DNA of 64,000 nt from Umezawaea tangerina (GTDB lineage Bacteria; Actinomycetota; Actinomycetes; Mycobacteriales; Pseudonocardiaceae): the NCBI RefSeq assembly GCF_003002815.1, contig NZ_PVTF01000003.1, positions 1 through 64,000 on the forward strand, given 5' to 3'. Both the position numbers and the translations under genes were made by a program. Under the pieces are notes generated by a model, which worked only from the letters and a program-made list of their open reading frames with translations, was not told the DNA's origin and made no database searches. Of this stretch, positions 33,516 through 41,067 are shown in pieces (positions within the stretch are counted from its first letter, which is position 1; each line of letters opens with the position of its first letter).

Positions 33516-34166
33516 ATGCCCCGCACCACCGCTGCCTTAGCCATCGCCGCCGCCCTTGTCGCTCTCGCCGGATGCTCGGCGAGCCCGGTCCTGGGCGCGG
33601 CCAGCAGCAGCACCACCAGCGCGCCGTCGAGCAGCACGTCGACGAGCACCCCGTCAGCCACCACGCCGAGCAGCGCGCAGCCCGCCGCAGCACCGAGCCC
33701 CGGCGCGCGGGTCCGGTCCGCGCGCGGGCTGCTCGTGAAGCAGGTCGGCGAGCGCGCCGGGATCGGCACCACCGACAGCGACGCCCGCGCCTGGTTCACC
33801 CTCGATGCCATCGAGGTCGACCCGGCCTGTGCTGGCACTACGCCGCCCGAGAACGGCCACCTCATCGCCCTGTCATTCACGGTCAACACCACCGCCCTGC
33901 TCGACCGGTCGCAGTTCTGGTTCATCCGGGCCCAGCACTTCGAGGTCGTCGGCCCGGACGGCATCACCGACGCGCACCTGGAGACCAGCGCGGCCAACGG
34001 GTGCCTGCCGGACCGCGAGGAACTGCCCGGCAGCCCGTACGCGGCCAGCTCGAACTACGTCGGCAAGGTCGTCCTCGACTCGCGGCACGCCGCCGGGATG
34101 ATCACCTACCGGCCGCCGGTCGAGCTCGCTGGCGCCGGGTGGGAATGGGCCATCCCCGCCGTGTGA
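33516..34166 (+). CDS. Secreted lipoprotein of the element (DUF4352-like)
   Basis: The 216-aa protein has a signal peptide with lipobox LVALAGC (Cys about residue 20), a Ser/Thr/Ala-rich linker (25-65) and a beta-rich domain with two cysteines (VDPACAG and ANGCLPD). The pattern LIALSFTVNTTALLDRSQFW resembles DUF4352-type immunoglobulin-like lipoprotein domains. A surface-exclusion role is possible for an element-encoded lipoprotein but is only inference. AGGAG precedes the ATG. Confidence 0.75.
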   Translation: MPRTTAALAIAAALVALAGCSASPVLGAASSSTTSAPSSSTSTSTPSATTPSSAQPAAAPSPGARVRSARGLLVKQVGERAGIGTTDSDARAWFTLDAIEVDPACAGTTPPENGHLIALSFTVNTTALLDRSQFWFIRAQHFEVVGPDGITDAHLETSAANGCLPDREELPGSPYAASSNYVGKVVLDSRHAAGMITYRPPVELAGAGWEWAIPAV

Positions 34167-34322
34167 CAACCCGCGCCCATGCTGGCCTCGGAGGCAGCGC
34201 GAAGCCTGGGCACTCCACCAGGCACAGCAGCATGGAGGGGATCGCCCGGACACTCCACCGGGGCCAGGAGGAACCCGCCCACGACTCCGAGGGCACCGAG
34301 CACGAGCAGGCAGGACCACGCG

Positions 34323-34589
34323 ATGGACGCTCCGAAGATCACCGCCAGCATCGCCAACCCCGGCATCACCATCGACCTCGACGGCCAGCCCGTCACCGGT
34401 GTACGCGTGCTCCACGCCCACATCCGCGAGTCGACCGGCCGCCCCGTGTTGGTGCTGGAGCTGGATGTCGAGCGCGTCACCGTCAACGGCGAGATCCAGG
34501 CCCAGGTGACGGAGCCGCTCCGTGCGTCGCTGGTCGCGCTTGGCTGGACCCCGCCCACCGATGAGGAGGCGCCCCGGAGTGGCAGCTGA
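34323..34589 (+). CDS. Small hypothetical beta-rich protein
   Basis: The 88-aa protein MDAPKITASIANPGITIDLD continues with GQPVTGVRVLHAHIRES and a strand-rich region, and ends with acidic residues. No domain is recognised. AGGA precedes the start loosely. A strong terminator follows directly, so it is probably the end of a short transcript with the lipoprotein gene. Confidence 0.6.
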   Translation: MDAPKITASIANPGITIDLDGQPVTGVRVLHAHIRESTGRPVLVLELDVERVTVNGEIQAQVTEPLRASLVALGWTPPTDEEAPRSGS

Positions 34590-34884
34590 CCACGCGGCCA
34601 AGACCACAAAGGCCCCGCGCATGGGCTGCATGCGCGGGGCCTTCGCCTGTGGACACCACCAACCTGACCTCCTACAGCGTGCGCGCAGGATGTCACCCCG
34701 CCACTGCTGGAGCAGGCCCTTGTGCGGGCCTGTGCGGACCTGAACCGCAGGGGGTCTGCACGGTCGACACATCCGGCCTTCTGAAGCTGAACGGGCTGCT
34801 CACCCCGCAGGCAGCCTGTTCCAGGTGGGGTGTGCACACGGTCGACACAACCTGTGCACACCCCACCGCACCTCTGTGCAGACC
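34590..34884. other. Gene-free region next to traB (transfer locus or terminator candidate)
   Basis: These 295 bp hold the terminator at 34609-34643, two copies of CACGGTCGACACA (34759-34771 and 34837-34849) and a perfect 15-bp inverted repeat (34824-34838 and 34853-34867) whose loop contains most of the second copy. No gene is supported. In AICEs the cis-acting transfer locus is commonly next to traB. Confidence 0.5.
34609..34643 (+). terminator. Terminator after the 34323-34589 gene
   Basis: Perfect 15-bp arms (AAGGCCCCGCGCATG and its complement) with a 5-nt loop. Confidence 0.8.
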
Positions 34885-37026
34885 TCAGGCAGCGGACGTG
34901 CGAGCGACCACGGCCGCCCGGATCGCCTCGAACGTCACCACCGGCACCGCGTTCGCCGAGCCGTTGACCCGCTGTCGCCGAGCCTGTGGCCGCGCGACTC
35001 CGGCCATGGTGAGCGCCTCGCCAAACCGCTTGGGCTCCCACCCGATCCGAGCCGCCAAGTCGGCGACCGCCACCAAGCCCTGCTCGTCGTCCTCGATCAC
35101 GTCGACCAGCAGCCCCAGCACTTCGGGCAGTTCGTCGTCGACCAGCACCGCGTCGACCACCTCGGCCGCAGGCTCGTCGACCTCACCGCCTGCGGCCTCA
35201 TCGATCAGTGCGGCTACCTCGGGTGGCAGCACGCCGAGCGCGGTGTCCCCGATGGCGTCCCCGGTCAGCGTGCCTGCGGCGTCGCGGGCTGCTCGGCCGC
35301 GCTCGCACGCTGACCTGATCTGGGCGATGTGCAGCAGGTGCGTGCGCACGGTGAGCGCCTCGCCCGAGGACAGGGCGCTCTCGCCGTCGGCGCCGAGCAG
35401 CAGGCCCACGCCCTTGTGCGACTGGAGCAGCTTCGAGGCGTCCATACCGGCCTTGTACGTCCCGGCGCCGAGGATGGTCTCCGAGGCCTGGTAGGTCATG
35501 GTCTTGAGGGCGAAGCGGGTGCCGAGCTGCCCGCGGAGCTTGTCCGGGATGACCTTCGCGTCCGGCTTCTGCGTGGCCAGGACCAGCGAGTACCCGGCGG
35601 CGGGGCCGGTCTTCGCGATGTAGGTGAGCAGGTCGCAGATCCGCTGGCCGACCTTCTTCCCCTTCGGCTCGTCGGGGTCGAGCGGGGTGTCGTTCTCGAG
35701 GTAGTTCTGGATCTCGTCGATGCCGATCACGGTGAGCGGCATCCCGTGGGCGGGGTCGCGGGTGATCTGCGGGGTCACCTTCGACTCGGGGCACAGTTCG
35801 TCGTCCATGTCGGCGAGCCGGGAGAACCGGTCTTCGACGTCCGCGGCGGCTTCCTCGAGCACGGCGATGAGGCGGCGGGCGGAGTCGGTGCGGGCGTCGC
35901 GGATGAACCGGTGCGCGACCTGCTCGAACGGGCGGTGGTCCTTGCCGCCCTTGCCGTCGGCGACGATGAGCCGCACGTACGGGTCCAGCGCGGCTGCGGT
36001 CAGGGGTAGGCGCATCACGAAGGTCTTGCCCATGCGCGGGATGGCGCCGATCAGCACGGCGGTCCACACGACCGGCAGGGCGACCTTGTCGCCGCGGGCG
36101 GTCGCGCCGAACGGTGCCGGGTTCCACAGGTCCCAGGACTCGGCGGTCGCCAGCGGCGACACGACCGGCGCGGCGGCGTAAGGGTCGGAGTGTCCGACCC
36201 ACAGGGACAGCCTGCCCGCGTGCCCCTCGTCGCCCCGGACGCGCTCCAGGATCAGCCGCACCTCGTCGACCGCCAGCGCGGACGCGAGCGCCTCGCGCTT
36301 GGTGATGACGTCGGAGGCCTTCCGGGACGGCGGCAGGTCGATGACGACGGTCCAGCCGAGCCGGTCGTTCGCCGGGCGCTGCACGAACAGCAGCCCTTCG
36401 GCCTTACCGATCGCGCCCGCGGCTCGGAAGGCCTCGACGAGGCTGTCGCCGCCCATCGTGAACGCCAGGGTGCGGGCCCCGCCCATGACGGTCTTGCGCC
36501 CGCCCGCGCCGTCCTTGTGCCGCCCGGCGATGGCGGTCACAGCGGTGACAATGCCGCTTGTCAGCCAGACTGCCACCCCGCCCTGACACAGCCACCAGAC
36601 GCCTTCGCCGGTCACCGCGGCTAGGGTGCCGCCGAGCGACAGCCAGGTGCGCCGGCGGCGGACGGTGGCGATGTCCTGCCACCGGACTGCCAGGGTGTCA
36701 GTCGACTTGGCCGCGGCGTAGTAGTCGGCGACCCGAACCCACTGCCACCACGCCCGGCTGACCACGGCCGTGCCGCGCAGCACGGCGCCGGGGTAGCGCA
36801 GTGGCATGACGGCCGCGCGCCCTGTCATGACAAGGGCGGCCTGCTTGGCAGTGGTGGGGTCCTGCCACTGGGCGGGCAGTCGGGAGCGGGCTGCCTCGGC
36901 GAGGCGCCGTGCACGGGAGCGCTGGTACTCGGCCTCGTCGACGAGCTCGCCGTCGAGCACCGGGCCGTTCGTCGGAACGGGTACCAGTTCGCCGGTTCCG
37001 GCGTCTGCGGATGTTGGTCGTGCCAC
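34885..37026 (-). CDS. traB: TraB/FtsK-like DNA translocase for conjugation
   Basis: The 713-aa protein has two membrane spans (about 127-146 and 149-170), then a FtsK/HerA motor. Walker A is the AICE-typical GAIPRMGKTF (about 326-336) and Walker B is LTVIGIDEIQNYL (about 427-440). Further motor segments are LIVADGKGGKD and YSLVLATQKPDAKVIPDKLR. A winged-helix-like C-terminus (about 645-713: VADLAARIGWEPKRFGEALT) probably binds repeats in the transfer locus. Such proteins pump double-stranded DNA between mycelial cells without a relaxase. I chose the GTG at 37026, with GAGAGGC upstream. It ends the leftward transfer operon. Confidence 0.9.
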   Translation of the reverse strand: MARPTSADAGTGELVPVPTNGPVLDGELVDEAEYQRSRARRLAEAARSRLPAQWQDPTTAKQAALVMTGRAAVMPLRYPGAVLRGTAVVSRAWWQWVRVADYYAAAKSTDTLAVRWQDIATVRRRRTWLSLGGTLAAVTGEGVWWLCQGGVAVWLTSGIVTAVTAIAGRHKDGAGGRKTVMGGARTLAFTMGGDSLVEAFRAAGAIGKAEGLLFVQRPANDRLGWTVVIDLPPSRKASDVITKREALASALAVDEVRLILERVRGDEGHAGRLSLWVGHSDPYAAAPVVSPLATAESWDLWNPAPFGATARGDKVALPVVWTAVLIGAIPRMGKTFVMRLPLTAAALDPYVRLIVADGKGGKDHRPFEQVAHRFIRDARTDSARRLIAVLEEAAADVEDRFSRLADMDDELCPESKVTPQITRDPAHGMPLTVIGIDEIQNYLENDTPLDPDEPKGKKVGQRICDLLTYIAKTGPAAGYSLVLATQKPDAKVIPDKLRGQLGTRFALKTMTYQASETILGAGTYKAGMDASKLLQSHKGVGLLLGADGESALSSGEALTVRTHLLHIAQIRSACERGRAARDAAGTLTGDAIGDTALGVLPPEVAALIDEAAGGEVDEPAAEVVDAVLVDDELPEVLGLLVDVIEDDEQGLVAVADLAARIGWEPKRFGEALTMAGVARPQARRQRVNGSANAVPVVTFEAIRAAVVARTSAA

Positions 37027-37100
37027 GATCTTGATCGCCTCTCGGGAGGTGGACCAGGTGGGCGGCCAGGTGTCCAGCCGTGGTGCCGCCCACCTGGGCG

Positions 37101-37259
37101 CTATTGCTGGTCGCGCTGGGCGCAGACGGCGCAGTTCACGGTGTTGAGCAGCCTCGACACCGCCTTGAACTTGGGGATCACGAGGCTGCAGAGGGTGGTG
37201 GACTTCCCGGTCCACCAGTTGCGTTTGCCCTCGACGTGGATCACGTCCGGCTTGCCCAC
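37101..37259 (-). CDS. 52-aa cysteine-containing small protein
   Basis: The frame reads MGKPDVIHVEGKRNWWTGKS, then a cysteine and VNCAVCAQRDQQ with a CxxC pair near the end. Its GTG start lies 4 bp after the stop of the SpdB-like gene and it precedes traB, so it fits the operon. A zinc-binding role is suggested by the CxxC only. Confidence 0.6.
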   Translation of the reverse strand: MGKPDVIHVEGKRNWWTGKSTTLCSLVIPKFKAVSRLLNTVNCAVCAQRDQQ

Positions 37260-37262
37260 GGG

Positions 37263-38048
37263 TCAGCCCTTCCTGGTGGCGGTGCTCATGGAGAGCAGGG
37301 CGAAGCCGCTCACGACCATGAGGCCGTCGATGACGAGCGGGCCCACACCGGCGCCGAGCCGGTCATAGCCCCACGACAGGAGTACCTCGTGGATGTGCCC
37401 GTAGGAGATGACGCCTGACCCGAGGGCGACCACGCCGCCGCCGAGGACTCGGATCAGCACCCAGTACCAGCCGGGCTTCCACGATGTGCGGGCGAGCACC
37501 TCGATCGACACGAGCAGCACCACCGGCCAGACGCCAGCACCGATTTGTGAGGGCAGTGAGGGCGCCCAGCCGGGTGGCATGACAGCTGCGGGCAGCCACG
37601 CTGCCAACCAGTTGCCAGCCACTGACACCAAGGACCCGATGGCGAACCCGAGCCGGGCCATGAACCGGGCCCCGTGGTGGTTCACCACCGGGGTGGCAGT
37701 GGGCGCCATGTCGGGCGCGGAGGGTGTCATGTCGGGGGTGTCGTCGTCCGGCGCTGGCGACACAGCGGCCGCCGTGCCGTCGATCCCAGCGCCGCTGGCG
37801 GTCGTCTCGATCGGTGACTTGTCGCCGACGGTGCCAGTTGGGTTGTCGGTGGCGCTGTCGTCGGTCTGTCGGACCTCCGCGATGCGGTCGCGGGCCCAGC
37901 TCGCCGACCGGCCGAACATGTCGCCGAGCGCCTGCCGCGACAGCGGGGTGCCTGCGGTGGCACTCTCGCGGAACGCCTGCCGTGCTCGCTCTTGGACGGC
38001 GCTCGCGTCGCCTTGGAGATCGGTGCTCGGGTCGAGCAGCGTGGTCAT
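37263..38048 (-). CDS. DUF2637 membrane protein (SpdB-like spread protein)
   Basis: The 261-aa protein has an HTH-like N-terminus (RQALGDMFGRSASWARDRIA), a low-complexity linker (about 60-120) and a four-span membrane region (about 130-261) with VAGNWLAAWLPAAVMPPGWA, WPVVLLVSIEVLARTSWKPG and the terminal GPLVIDGLMVVSGFALLSMS. DUF2637 proteins are typical SpdB-like neighbours of traB and help spread of the element inside the recipient mycelium. It lies directly upstream of the small gene before traB. Confidence 0.83.
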   Translation of the reverse strand: MTTLLDPSTDLQGDASAVQERARQAFRESATAGTPLSRQALGDMFGRSASWARDRIAEVRQTDDSATDNPTGTVGDKSPIETTASGAGIDGTAAAVSPAPDDDTPDMTPSAPDMAPTATPVVNHHGARFMARLGFAIGSLVSVAGNWLAAWLPAAVMPPGWAPSLPSQIGAGVWPVVLLVSIEVLARTSWKPGWYWVLIRVLGGGVVALGSGVISYGHIHEVLLSWGYDRLGAGVGPLVIDGLMVVSGFALLSMSTATRKG

Positions 38049-38061
38049 CGGGATGTCCTCT

Positions 38062-38226
38062 TCAGCCGTTCTCGTGGACGAGCAGCACCGTGCCGCAGAA
38101 GTTGCAGGTGGTGACGCTGCCGGTGTCGATCGGGGTGGTGGTCGTGCCGGTGTCGCGGTGGTTGCAGCCGGACGGCACCGGGTCGTTGTTGATCAGGTCC
38201 GAGGGCGTGCCGGGGGGCTTGGGCAT
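38062..38226 (-). CDS. 54-aa zinc-ribbon-like protein
   Basis: MPKPPGTPSDLINNDPVPSG is followed by CNHRD and, later, TTCNFCGTVLLVHENG. The spacing of one C/H pair and a CxxC suggests a small zinc ribbon. The start lies between two genes of the transfer operon with gaps of about 10 bp. No family name is known to me. Confidence 0.65.
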   Translation of the reverse strand: MPKPPGTPSDLINNDPVPSGCNHRDTGTTTTPIDTGSVTTCNFCGTVLLVHENG

Positions 38227-38236
38227 GGCGTTCCCT

Positions 38237-38452
38237 TCAGGTGGTGGTGTGGCGGCGCAGGCACGTCGGTTCGGGGCCGGTCGGCACCTGGCGGGCGGCG
38301 TCGTTCAGCCCCGTCACCGCCCGGTCGCCGAGCACGGCGGCCACGGCCAGCGGGGTCGTGACGACCACGGCCAGCGCCGCGCACATCAGCAGCAGGGCGG
38401 CCAGGATGAGCCGGGCCCCGCGGTAGGCGTTGAGGGTGTTGAGCAGGCTCAC
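38237..38452 (-). CDS. 71-aa single-span membrane protein
   Basis: The GTG-started protein has one membrane span (about 13-42: LILAALLLMCAALAVVVTTP) and a short extracellular tail. It resembles Spd-type small membrane proteins by size and position in the transfer operon, but has no recognisable domain. Confidence 0.65.
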   Translation of the reverse strand: MSLLNTLNAYRGARLILAALLLMCAALAVVVTTPLAVAAVLGDRAVTGLNDAARQVPTGPEPTCLRRHTTT

Positions 38453-38482
38453 AACGGCCGTCCTTCCGGTTGAGGTGGTGGA

Positions 38483-38659
38483 TCAGTGCTTGCTGGGGTA
38501 CTGGTCGGCGAGGTCGCGCATGGCCTGCAGCCCGTCGGGGTCCTCGGCGACGGCGTGGTCGAGGGCCTGGCGGCAGGCCATGGCGTCGCCGCGGTCGCCT
38601 GCGGCGATGGCCTGCTTGACCTTGGTGACGACGAAATCGCTGTACCTGCGCCTGCTCAT
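38483..38659 (-). CDS. 58-aa helical protein of the transfer operon
   Basis: MSRRRYSDFVVTKVKQAIAA continues as an all-helical, charged sequence (RQALDHAVAEDPDGLQAMRD) and ends QYPSKH. A perfect AGGAGG box precedes the ATG by 9 nt. No family is recognised. Confidence 0.65.
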   Translation of the reverse strand: MSRRRYSDFVVTKVKQAIAAGDRGDAMACRQALDHAVAEDPDGLQAMRDLADQYPSKH

Positions 38660-38675
38660 GGCGGTGTCCTCCTGG

Positions 38676-38849
38676 TCAGTTCGCGCGGGTCAGATCGTGG
38701 GCAACGTGGTCGAGTTCGTCGGCGACCGCGCTGTCGTCCCACTGGACCTCGCCGGTGGCCTCGCCGGGCTCGGCGTCGGGGAAGAGTCGGATGGTGCCCA
38801 TGCCGCCCGACCTGGTGCGGGTGACGCGGTCCCGGTGGTTCCAGGTCAT
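38676..38849 (-). CDS. 57-aa small protein
   Basis: MTWNHRDRVTRTRSGGMGTI then RLFPDAEPGEATGEVQWDDS and an acidic helix. It lies in the transfer operon, 16 bp upstream of the next gene. The ribosome site is weak, and no domain is recognised. Confidence 0.55.
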   Translation of the reverse strand: MTWNHRDRVTRTRSGGMGTIRLFPDAEPGEATGEVQWDDSAVADELDHVAHDLTRAN

Positions 38850-38883
38850 GGGGGTGCAGGGGCGGAGCCACCGGGTCCGCGGA

Positions 38884-39096
38884 TCAGATGAGGGTCTTGA
38901 TCCAGGCGACGAGCTCGTCGAGGTCGATGCCGTCCCACCAAGCGGCGGGGTCTTCCTCCTGCTCGACCTGCTCGGCCTTGGCGGCGGCGATGAGGGAGGC
39001 GACATCGCGGCTGGGGAACTTCACCCTGAGGTAGTCGACAGCCTCGGCCTCGGTGTCGGGGAAGGTCTGTCCGCCGTCGCTGGACTTCGTGGCCAT
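38884..39096 (-). CDS. 70-aa acidic protein
   Basis: MATKSSDGGQTFPDTEAEAV is followed by DYLRVKFPSRDVASLIAAAK and a very acidic end with paired tryptophans (DPAAWWDGIDLDELVAW). The ATG overlaps the upstream stop as TGATG. No domain is recognised; it is co-translated with its neighbour in the transfer operon. Confidence 0.65.
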   Translation of the reverse strand: MATKSSDGGQTFPDTEAEAVDYLRVKFPSRDVASLIAAAKAEQVEQEEDPAAWWDGIDLDELVAWIKTLI

Positions 39097-39239
39097 CAGG
39101 CGGCCCCTGTCCCGGACGTGCCGCGCAGCGCGAAGGTCATGCGCTTGCCGGGGTCGAACTGGGGTGGCTGAAGGTGTTTGCCGTTGTGGCTGTTGATGCA
39201 GGCGGTACGGGCGTAGATGGGCGTGGCAAACTGCGTCAT
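39096..39239 (-). CDS. 47-aa first gene of the transfer operon
   Basis: MTQFATPIYARTACINSHNG continues KHLQPPQFDPGKRMTFALRG. CAGGAGCGG precedes the ATG. Its stop overlaps the next start. It heads the leftward operon that runs to traB and faces the RHH regulator gene across a 138-bp region with two operators. Confidence 0.65.
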   Translation of the reverse strand: MTQFATPIYARTACINSHNGKHLQPPQFDPGKRMTFALRGTSGTGAA

Positions 39240-39347
39240 GGGTCCGCTCCTGTTGCGTCAGGTTGTGGATCAAGGCCCTCGGTCGGTGCTCCAACACCGC
39301 CGGGGGTCGCTTTAGTTGATCAGGGTTTCCACTGTGTATGGCTTCCC

Positions 39348-39385
39348 TGTGTCATGACACAAAGCTACAGTGGTGTCATGACACA
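39348..39385. promoter_or_regulatory. Twin RHH operators overlapping promoter and start codon
   Basis: TGTGTCATGACACA (39348-39361) and GGTGTCATGACACA (39372-39385) share the palindrome TGTCATGACA with centres 24 bp apart. The first fills the spacer upstream of the -10-like TACAGT (39366-39371). The second contains the ATG of the RHH gene (39378-39380). Confidence 0.75.
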
Positions 39386-39635
39386 CGCAACCTCGACGCC
39401 TGATCCGCGTCGTGACACCCTCGTGACCGTGACCGGCAAAAGCGGTAGGGGAACAGCGCGGCAGACCATCCGTGTTGACGAGGTCTTGTGGGAGCAGTTC
39501 GGTGCGCAAGCGATGCGATCGGGCGGCGACCGCTCGGCGCTGCTCCGAGACTTCATTCGCTGGTACGTGCGTGAGCCGGGCGCAAGGATGCCGAAGCGGC
39601 CTGAGGTCGGTGCACCTGCCGCCGACGGCGGCTGA
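39378..39635 (+). CDS. Ribbon-helix-helix regulator
   Basis: The 85-aa protein has an RHH domain: the strand RQTIRVDEVLWEQFGAQAM and helix RSGGDRSALLRDFIRWYVRE. It probably binds the TGTCATGACA sites that overlap its own promoter and start codon and face the transfer operon, so it may repress transfer. A -10-like TACAGT ends 6 nt before the ATG, so the message is likely leaderless. Confidence 0.78.
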   Translation: MTHATSTPDPRRDTLVTVTGKSGRGTARQTIRVDEVLWEQFGAQAMRSGGDRSALLRDFIRWYVREPGARMPKRPEVGAPAADGG

Positions 39636-39694
39636 CTGGCCGCTTGCCGACATCCCCTCTGGTTGGACGTTCCGTAACCTGGGACGCTCGGCGT

Positions 39695-39970
39695 GTGGCT
39701 TCAAGCGATGACGAGAAAATGACGCCAGCCGAGCGCTCTCTTCGCGCTCGGATTGCCGCGCACACTTCGTGGGCCAACACCGTGGACCCAGCCGCCCGCA
39801 CCGCGCCCGCCAGGCAGGCGGCCTTGGACCGGTTCGAGAAGCAGGTCGATCCGGACGGCACGATGGCCCCGCACGAGCGGGCACGGCGTGCGGAGTCGGC
39901 GAGAAAGGCCCACTTCCTGAAGATGGCGCTCAAGAGTCACGAGGCCCGTCGTCGCAACCGGTCTTCCTAG
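39695..39970 (+). CDS. Small hypothetical protein common in actinomycetes
   Basis: The protein MASSDDEKMTPAERSLRARI continues AAHTSWANTVDPAARTAPAR and ends with a basic helix. It belongs to a recurring family of roughly 90-aa actinobacterial proteins recognisable by the phrase RxRIAAHTSWANT; function is unknown. The GTG at 39695 is preferred on similarity; ATG at 39719 is possible. Confidence 0.65.
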   Translation: MASSDDEKMTPAERSLRARIAAHTSWANTVDPAARTAPARQAALDRFEKQVDPDGTMAPHERARRAESARKAHFLKMALKSHEARRRNRSS

Positions 39971-40158
39971 CGCGGCCCGACCAGCAGTAGGCACGCCAGG
40001 CACTTCGGGCCTTGGTCATGCCGCTCTACCTGATAGGCGAACAGCGCACGTTGGCACTTTGCAATGAGCACGGCGTGGCCGTGGCCGGTCTGATGGCAGG
40101 GGATCGCGTGCGCTGCGCCGTCGCTGGGATCGACCCACCAGACGACGTCACCAGCCAT
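39967..40158 (-). CDS. 63-aa zinc-binding protein
   Basis: MAGDVVWWVDPSDGAAHAIP is followed by CHQTGHGHAV and ends GPKCLACLLLVGPR. Cysteine/histidine pairs at both ends suggest a zinc-ribbon or knuckle. The ATG overlaps the stop of the upstream gene as TGATG. Confidence 0.65.
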   Translation of the reverse strand: MAGDVVWWVDPSDGAAHAIPCHQTGHGHAVLIAKCQRALFAYQVERHDQGPKCLACLLLVGPR

Positions 40159-40526
40159 CAGCCGCGACACCGCCCAGTAAGCCCAGGTAAATCGACATGT
40201 CCGCGCACACGGGAGGTAACGGTCGCATCGCCCATTCGTGACGCGGCTGAGTCCGGCGTCACCCGTGTGGCCGCGGCCATCCGTGCGGCCCAATCCTCTA
40301 GCCGGTCGGCCTCGCCCGCGCCGTGCGCGACCAGGCAGTCGAAGCACGCGGGGAGCCGGTATCCGTCCAGCGTCCGGAACGCCATCGCCTCGCGCCCGCA
40401 CAACGCGGTGAGTACGCCCTCGTCGTCCGGCTCGACCGGCTCGGGGAACTGGTGCGCCTTCTCTTGGCCGAGGCCTTCGACGAACAGCCAGCGGTAGCCA
40501 GCCTTCGCGGCCGGTTCGCCGGTCAC
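40158..40526 (-). CDS. Zinc-finger-like protein (122 aa)
   Basis: The protein contains YRWLFVEGLGQEKAHQFPEP, VLTALCGREAMAFRTLDGYR and LPACFDCLVAHGAGEADRLE. The pattern LCG followed by CxxC is that of small actinobacterial zinc-finger proteins found next to DUF397/DUF5753 genes. The GTG start overlaps the stop of the gene before it (GTGA). It is the middle of a three-gene overlapping leftward operon. Confidence 0.68.
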   Translation of the reverse strand: MTGEPAAKAGYRWLFVEGLGQEKAHQFPEPVEPDDEGVLTALCGREAMAFRTLDGYRLPACFDCLVAHGAGEADRLEDWAARMAAATRVTPDSAASRMGDATVTSRVRGHVDLPGLTGRCRG

Positions 40527-40837
40527 GACGCCCTCGCGTGGCGACCGGTGGAAGTGGTGTGCCCGGACCCGTCGAACGTCGGGGAGACCGACGGATCCGG
40601 GCACACCACACGCCGCCGCCGCACAGGCACTGGGAGCGCGCCCGCCTGCACGACAGCGGCAGCTTCAGGGTGAGCACGGCGGAACGCTCGAGCCTGCTGG
40701 CCGCCGTTGATGACGGCCACCCGCTCGGCGATCGGTCGGAACCGCGCGCGTCTCGCCTGCTGTTCGCGGACGACCAGCACGCTGGTCCACAGCACGACCG
40801 CCAGGGCTAATACGCCTATCACCGCGGGCACAGACAT
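40523..40837 (-). CDS. Single-span membrane protein (104 aa)
   Basis: MSVPAVIGVLALAVVLWTSV forms an N-terminal membrane anchor. It is followed by a basic helical stretch and a C-terminal tail encoded partly by a 20-bp inverted repeat (40555-40608). It is the first gene of the leftward three-gene operon, and overlaps the next as GTGA. No family is recognised. Confidence 0.62.
   Translation of the reverse strand: MSVPAVIGVLALAVVLWTSVLVVREQQARRARFRPIAERVAVINGGQQARAFRRAHPEAAAVVQAGALPVPVRRRRVVCPDPSVSPTFDGSGHTTSTGRHARAS
40555..40608. repeat. 20-bp inverted repeat inside a coding end
   Basis: Arms 40555-40574 and 40589-40608 match at 19 of 20 positions, with a 14-nt loop. The structure lies in the last codons of the membrane gene and just upstream of the next ribosome-binding region, where it could act as an attenuator or partial terminator. 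Confidence 0.7.
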
Positions 40838-40963
40838 CGGGACATCTCCGGTCCTGAGGTGGGGACCCGGCCCGCGCCGGACGTTGTGACTGCAACCCTC
40901 GGCGCGGGACGGGCGCCTCCCCGTCGGCCGCTTGGCGGCTTGCCGGTTCAGCCTCACCACCGT

Positions 40964-40983
40964 AAATGTTGCACGCAACATTT
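40964..40983. promoter_or_regulatory. Perfect palindrome upstream of the DUF5753 gene
   Basis: AAATGTTGC-AC-GCAACATTT is a 9-bp-arm palindrome in the 230-bp divergent region. It is much more AT-rich than its surroundings and is a likely operator for the XRE protein. Confidence 0.65.
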
Positions 40984-41067
40984 GCATAGGCGCCCGATTG
41001 GGCGAACTCATCGAGCACGTCAGGTAATGCACACTGGGCGCCAGCGATCACCGAGGAGAGCGGGAGC

